Source: Castellaniella sp044508625 (GTDB lineage Bacteria; Pseudomonadota; Gammaproteobacteria; Burkholderiales; Burkholderiaceae_B). Taken from it: a stretch of 64,000 bases of DNA. A program made the translations under genes and the position numbers. The notes below the pieces were generated by a model. That model had not been told where the DNA came from. It worked only from the letters and a program-made list of their open reading frames with translations, and did no database searches. The stretch covers positions 1-64,000 of the forward strand of contig JBIQHJ010000009.1 in NCBI GenBank assembly GCA_044508625.1, written 5' to 3'. Every line of letters begins with the position of its first letter. Position 1 is the first letter of the stretch. This document shows, one piece after another, positions 61,855 through 64,000 of this stretch.

Positions 61855-63003
61855 TCAGGTCTCGAGCACCGCGCACAATGCCTGCCAGCGCGCGCAATCG
61901 CGCAGGCGCAGGCGCATGTCCCGTCCCAACTGTACCGCATCCACGAACTCGAAGCGGGGCGCGCCCGAGAGGTCGTCGAAGGAATCGTAGCCGCCGGCCA
62001 GGCCGCGGCCGTCGCCCAGCACGCGCGGCGCCACGTAGGCGATCCATTCGTCGACCCATCCCCCGGCGAGCAGCGCGCCATTGAGGCGGGCGCCCGCCTC
62101 GACATGCACCTCGTTGACCTCGTGCTCGGCCAGCCAGGCCATCAGCGCGCCGAGCTCGATGCCGCCCTGGGGATCGCGCGGCAGGCGGATCACGCGCGCG
62201 TTGCGCCGGGACAGGCGGTCGATCTTGCCCGCGTCCGGGCGCGCCGTGAAGATCCACACTGGATCGCCATTGAACAGGTTGGCGTCCTCGTCGATGCCGA
62301 AATCGGTGTCGAGGACGGCGCGTACCGGCTGCCGCTCGGTCTCGACCGCGCGCACGCTCAGGATGGGGTTGTCGGCGCGCACGGTGCCGATACCGCTAAG
62401 GACCACGCAGGCGCGGGCGCGCCAGGCGTGGCCGTCGGCGCGGGCCTGCTCGCCGGTGATCCACTGCGAGCGGCCGTCGGGCAGGGCCGCGCGGCCATCG
62501 AGGGAGCCCGCGGTCTTGAGCCACACCCAGGGCGTGCCCCGGGTCATCCGCGCGATGAATCCGGGGTTGAGCGCCAGGGCGTCCCGCGCGCACAGGCCCA
62601 TGTCGACCTGGACGCCGGCCTCGCGCAGGCGCGCCGCGCCGCGTCCGGCGACCTTGGGATTGGGATCGCCCATGGCGGCCACCACGCGCGTGACGCCGGC
62701 GGCGACGAGGGCGTCGGCGCAAGGGGGCGTGCGGCCGAAATGGCCGCAGGGCTCGAGCGTGACGTAGGCGGTGGCGCCGCGGACGTCGACCCCCTGGCGC
62801 GCGGCCTCGTGCAGTGCATCGACCTCGGCGTGGCGGCCCCCGGCATGCCGGGTGTAGCCCTCGGCCAGCCAGCGGCCATCGCGCACCAGCACGCAGCCCA
62901 CGCGCGGGTTGGGGCTGCTGAGGGTGAGCGAGCCCTCGGCCACGGCGAGCGCGCGGCGCATCCAGCGGTGGTCCTGGGGCGAGAACACGGTCTTAGCGCT
63001 CAT
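61855..63003 (-). CDS. ribD: Bifunctional diaminohydroxyphosphoribosylaminopyrimidine deaminase / 5-amino-6-(5-phosphoribosylamino)uracil reductase
   Basis: This 382-residue enzyme performs the second and third steps of riboflavin synthesis. The N-terminal deaminase domain has zinc motif GGRHAEVDALHEA and EPCGHFGRTPPCADALVAAG. The reductase domain begins after about residue 155 (TPWVWLKTAGSLDGRAALPDG core WVWLKTAGSLDGRAALPDG) and holds RAVLDTDFGID. Its ATG overlaps the nrdR stop by 11 bases, as in related genomes. Complete. Confidence 0.95.
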   Translation of the reverse strand: MSAKTVFSPQDHRWMRRALAVAEGSLTLSSPNPRVGCVLVRDGRWLAEGYTRHAGGRHAEVDALHEAARQGVDVRGATAYVTLEPCGHFGRTPPCADALVAAGVTRVVAAMGDPNPKVAGRGAARLREAGVQVDMGLCARDALALNPGFIARMTRGTPWVWLKTAGSLDGRAALPDGRSQWITGEQARADGHAWRARACVVLSGIGTVRADNPILSVRAVETERQPVRAVLDTDFGIDEDANLFNGDPVWIFTARPDAGKIDRLSRRNARVIRLPRDPQGGIELGALMAWLAEHEVNEVHVEAGARLNGALLAGGWVDEWIAYVAPRVLGDGRGLAGGYDSFDDLSGAPRFEFVDAVQLGRDMRLRLRDCARWQALCAVLET

Positions 63004-63466
63004 GGCCGGGCGGGGACTGGAACTCGTCGATGGTCCGCACGAATTCCTGGATGTCCTCGAAGCTGCGATAGACCGAGGCGAAGCGCACGTAGGCCACCTG
63101 GTCGAGCTCGCGCAGCTCGGCCATCACCAGCTCGCCGATGTGGCCCGAGGGGACCTCGCGCCGCCCGCTGGACATCAGGCGTTCCTGGATGCGGGCGACC
63201 GCGGCATCGACCTGGGCCGTGCTGACCGGGCGCTTGCGCAGGGCCAGGGCCATGCTGGCGCGCAGCTTGGCCACGTCGAACTCGCTGCGCGTGCCGTTGC
63301 GCTTGACCACCGCCGGCATCATCAGGTCCACCCGCTCGTACGTGGTGAACCGCCGATCACAGGCCGTGCAGCGACGCCGGCGGCGGATCGTGTCGCCTTC
63401 CTCGGAGACCCGCGAGTCGATGACCTGCGTGTCGAAGCTGCTGCAGAACGGACACTTCATACGCAT
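62993..63466 (-). CDS. nrdR: Transcriptional repressor NrdR
   Basis: This 157-residue ATP-cone regulator represses ribonucleotide reductase genes. It has an N-terminal zinc ribbon (MKCPFCSSFDTQVIDSR with CxxC, then RRRRRCTACDRRF with the second CxxC) and an ATP-cone domain from about residue 49 (AVVKRNGTRSEFD). It lies 29 bases after glyA on the same strand and overlaps ribD. Two methionines at the start (MRMKC) both work; the first is listed. Confidence 0.95.
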   Translation of the reverse strand: MRMKCPFCSSFDTQVIDSRVSEEGDTIRRRRRCTACDRRFTTYERVDLMMPAVVKRNGTRSEFDVAKLRASMALALRKRPVSTAQVDAAVARIQERLMSSGRREVPSGHIGELVMAELRELDQVAYVRFASVYRSFEDIQEFVRTIDEFQSPPGHER

Positions 63467-63495
63467 GCGGGCGCCCGAGGCGCCCGTCGTTGGAG

Positions 63496-64000
63496 TTAGC
63501 GGTAGACCGGCAGGCGCGTGGTGAGCGCGTGGACCCGCTCGCGCACGCCGGCGATGTTGGCCTCGTCGCGCGGATTGTCGAGCACGTCCGCGATCAGGTT
63601 GGCGGTCAGCTCGGCCTCGGCCTCCTTGAAGCCGCGAGTGGTCATGGCCGGAGTGCCCACGCGGATGCCGCTGGTGACGAAGGGCTTTTCCGGATCGTTG
63701 GGTATGGCGTTCTTGTTGACCGTGATGTGCGCCTGGCCCAGGGCGGCCTCGGCCTCCTTGCCGGTGATGCCCTTGGCGCGCAGGTCGACCAGCATGACGT
63801 GGCTTTCGGTGCGGCCGGACACGATGCGCAGGCCGCGCCGGACCAGGGTGTCGGCCAGCACGCGCGCATTGGCGGCCACCTGGGCGGCATAGGCCTTGAA
63901 TTCGGGGCTGAGGGCCTCCTTGAAGGCCACGGCCTTGGCCGCGATCACGTGCATCAGGGGGCCGCCCTGGATGCCCGGGAAGATCGCCGAGTTGATGGCC
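63496..64000 (-). CDS. glyA: Serine hydroxymethyltransferase, C-terminal part (gene continues past the window)
   Basis: About 168 codons of the 3' part of glyA are present. The frame reads on to the last base of the window (AINSAIFPGIQGGPLMHVIA), the standard segment after the PLP lysine. The C-terminal domain contains SHVMLVDLRAKGITGKEAE and TVNKNAIPNDPEKPFVTSGI, both diagnostic. The enzyme interconverts serine and glycine with tetrahydrofolate. It leads the glyA-nrdR-ribD-ribE run on this strand. Confidence 0.95.
   Translation of the reverse strand, partial: AINSAIFPGIQGGPLMHVIAAKAVAFKEALSPEFKAYAAQVAANARVLADTLVRRGLRIVSGRTESHVMLVDLRAKGITGKEAEAALGQAHITVNKNAIPNDPEKPFVTSGIRVGTPAMTTRGFKEAEAELTANLIADVLDNPRDEANIAGVRERVHALTTRLPVYR

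Noticed and set aside
61282..63225. Long plus-strand frame opposite ribE, ribD and part of nrdR
   Set aside because: It is antisense to core riboflavin genes with perfect family motifs.

Overview
The window is high-GC proteobacterial DNA, most likely from a betaproteobacterium of the order Burkholderiales, family Alcaligenaceae (Bordetella/Achromobacter group). That placement is an inference. It rests on base composition, the glyA-nrdR-ribD-ribE order, the mltD-gloB-methyltransferase-rnhA-dnaQ block, a GTP-type PEP carboxykinase, a pertactin-like autotransporter ending in Phe, and many TRAP/Liv solute uptake systems with small catabolic cassettes.

Layout. 1-2781: end of a gabD-type aldehyde dehydrogenase, a CobW-family GTPase and a LysR regulator. 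2832-6885 (minus): a cassette with a hydroxybenzoate-decarboxylase-like amidohydrolase followed by a complete TRAP transporter. 7276-9111: a DsbA-like oxidoreductase and a metallo-beta-lactamase-fold hydrolase, with two repeat-rich spacers. 9312-27343: the most interesting region. On the minus strand, a two-subunit molybdenum/iron-sulfur enzyme of the pyrogallol-phloroglucinol transhydroxylase family is followed by a glyoxalase-fold (VOC) protein, an outer-membrane channel and a five-gene Liv ABC transporter. Divergently, on the plus strand, lies a three-gene 2-oxoacid/acetoin-dehydrogenase-like complex (fused E1, E2, E3). Both divergent units have a near-consensus sigma-54 (-24/-12) promoter with the same TGGCAT variant, and an AcoR-like sigma-54 activator gene closes the cluster. 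A DUF2478 protein, of a type I recall near molybdenum genes, lies just beyond.

My reading is an aromatic-polyol (resorcinol / trihydroxybenzene type) catabolic regulon. Substrate enters through the outer-membrane channel and Liv importer and is oxidised or hydroxylated by the Mo enzyme. The quinone-like product is then cleaved by the thiamine-diphosphate/lipoyl complex, analogous to the resorcinol and 3,5-dihydroxybenzoate routes of Azoarcus and Thauera. Substrate identity is not shown by the sequence.

28335-35810: a second TRAP cassette with a maleylacetate-reductase-like enzyme, an enolase-superfamily dehydratase, a D-2-hydroxyacid dehydrogenase and a divergent LysR gene. 36047-40423: a large autotransporter behind an AT-rich upstream region. 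40465-43303: pckG and a tandem universal stress protein. 43334-49824: a third TRAP cassette with an SDR, an epimerase-like protein and an EthD-like protein, facing a GntR-type regulator across a spacer rich in palindromes. 49915-51238: a possibly 5'-truncated GH64 glucanase-like gene next to tRNA-Val(CAC). From 51349 to the end are core genes: dnaQ, rnhA, a methyltransferase gene, gloB, mltD, fabI, mtnN, gor, a PEP-mutase-family gene, a quinone reductase gene, tRNA-Ser(GGA), ribE, ribD, nrdR and the 3' part of glyA. I saw no CRISPR array, insertion sequence, rRNA or replication origin.
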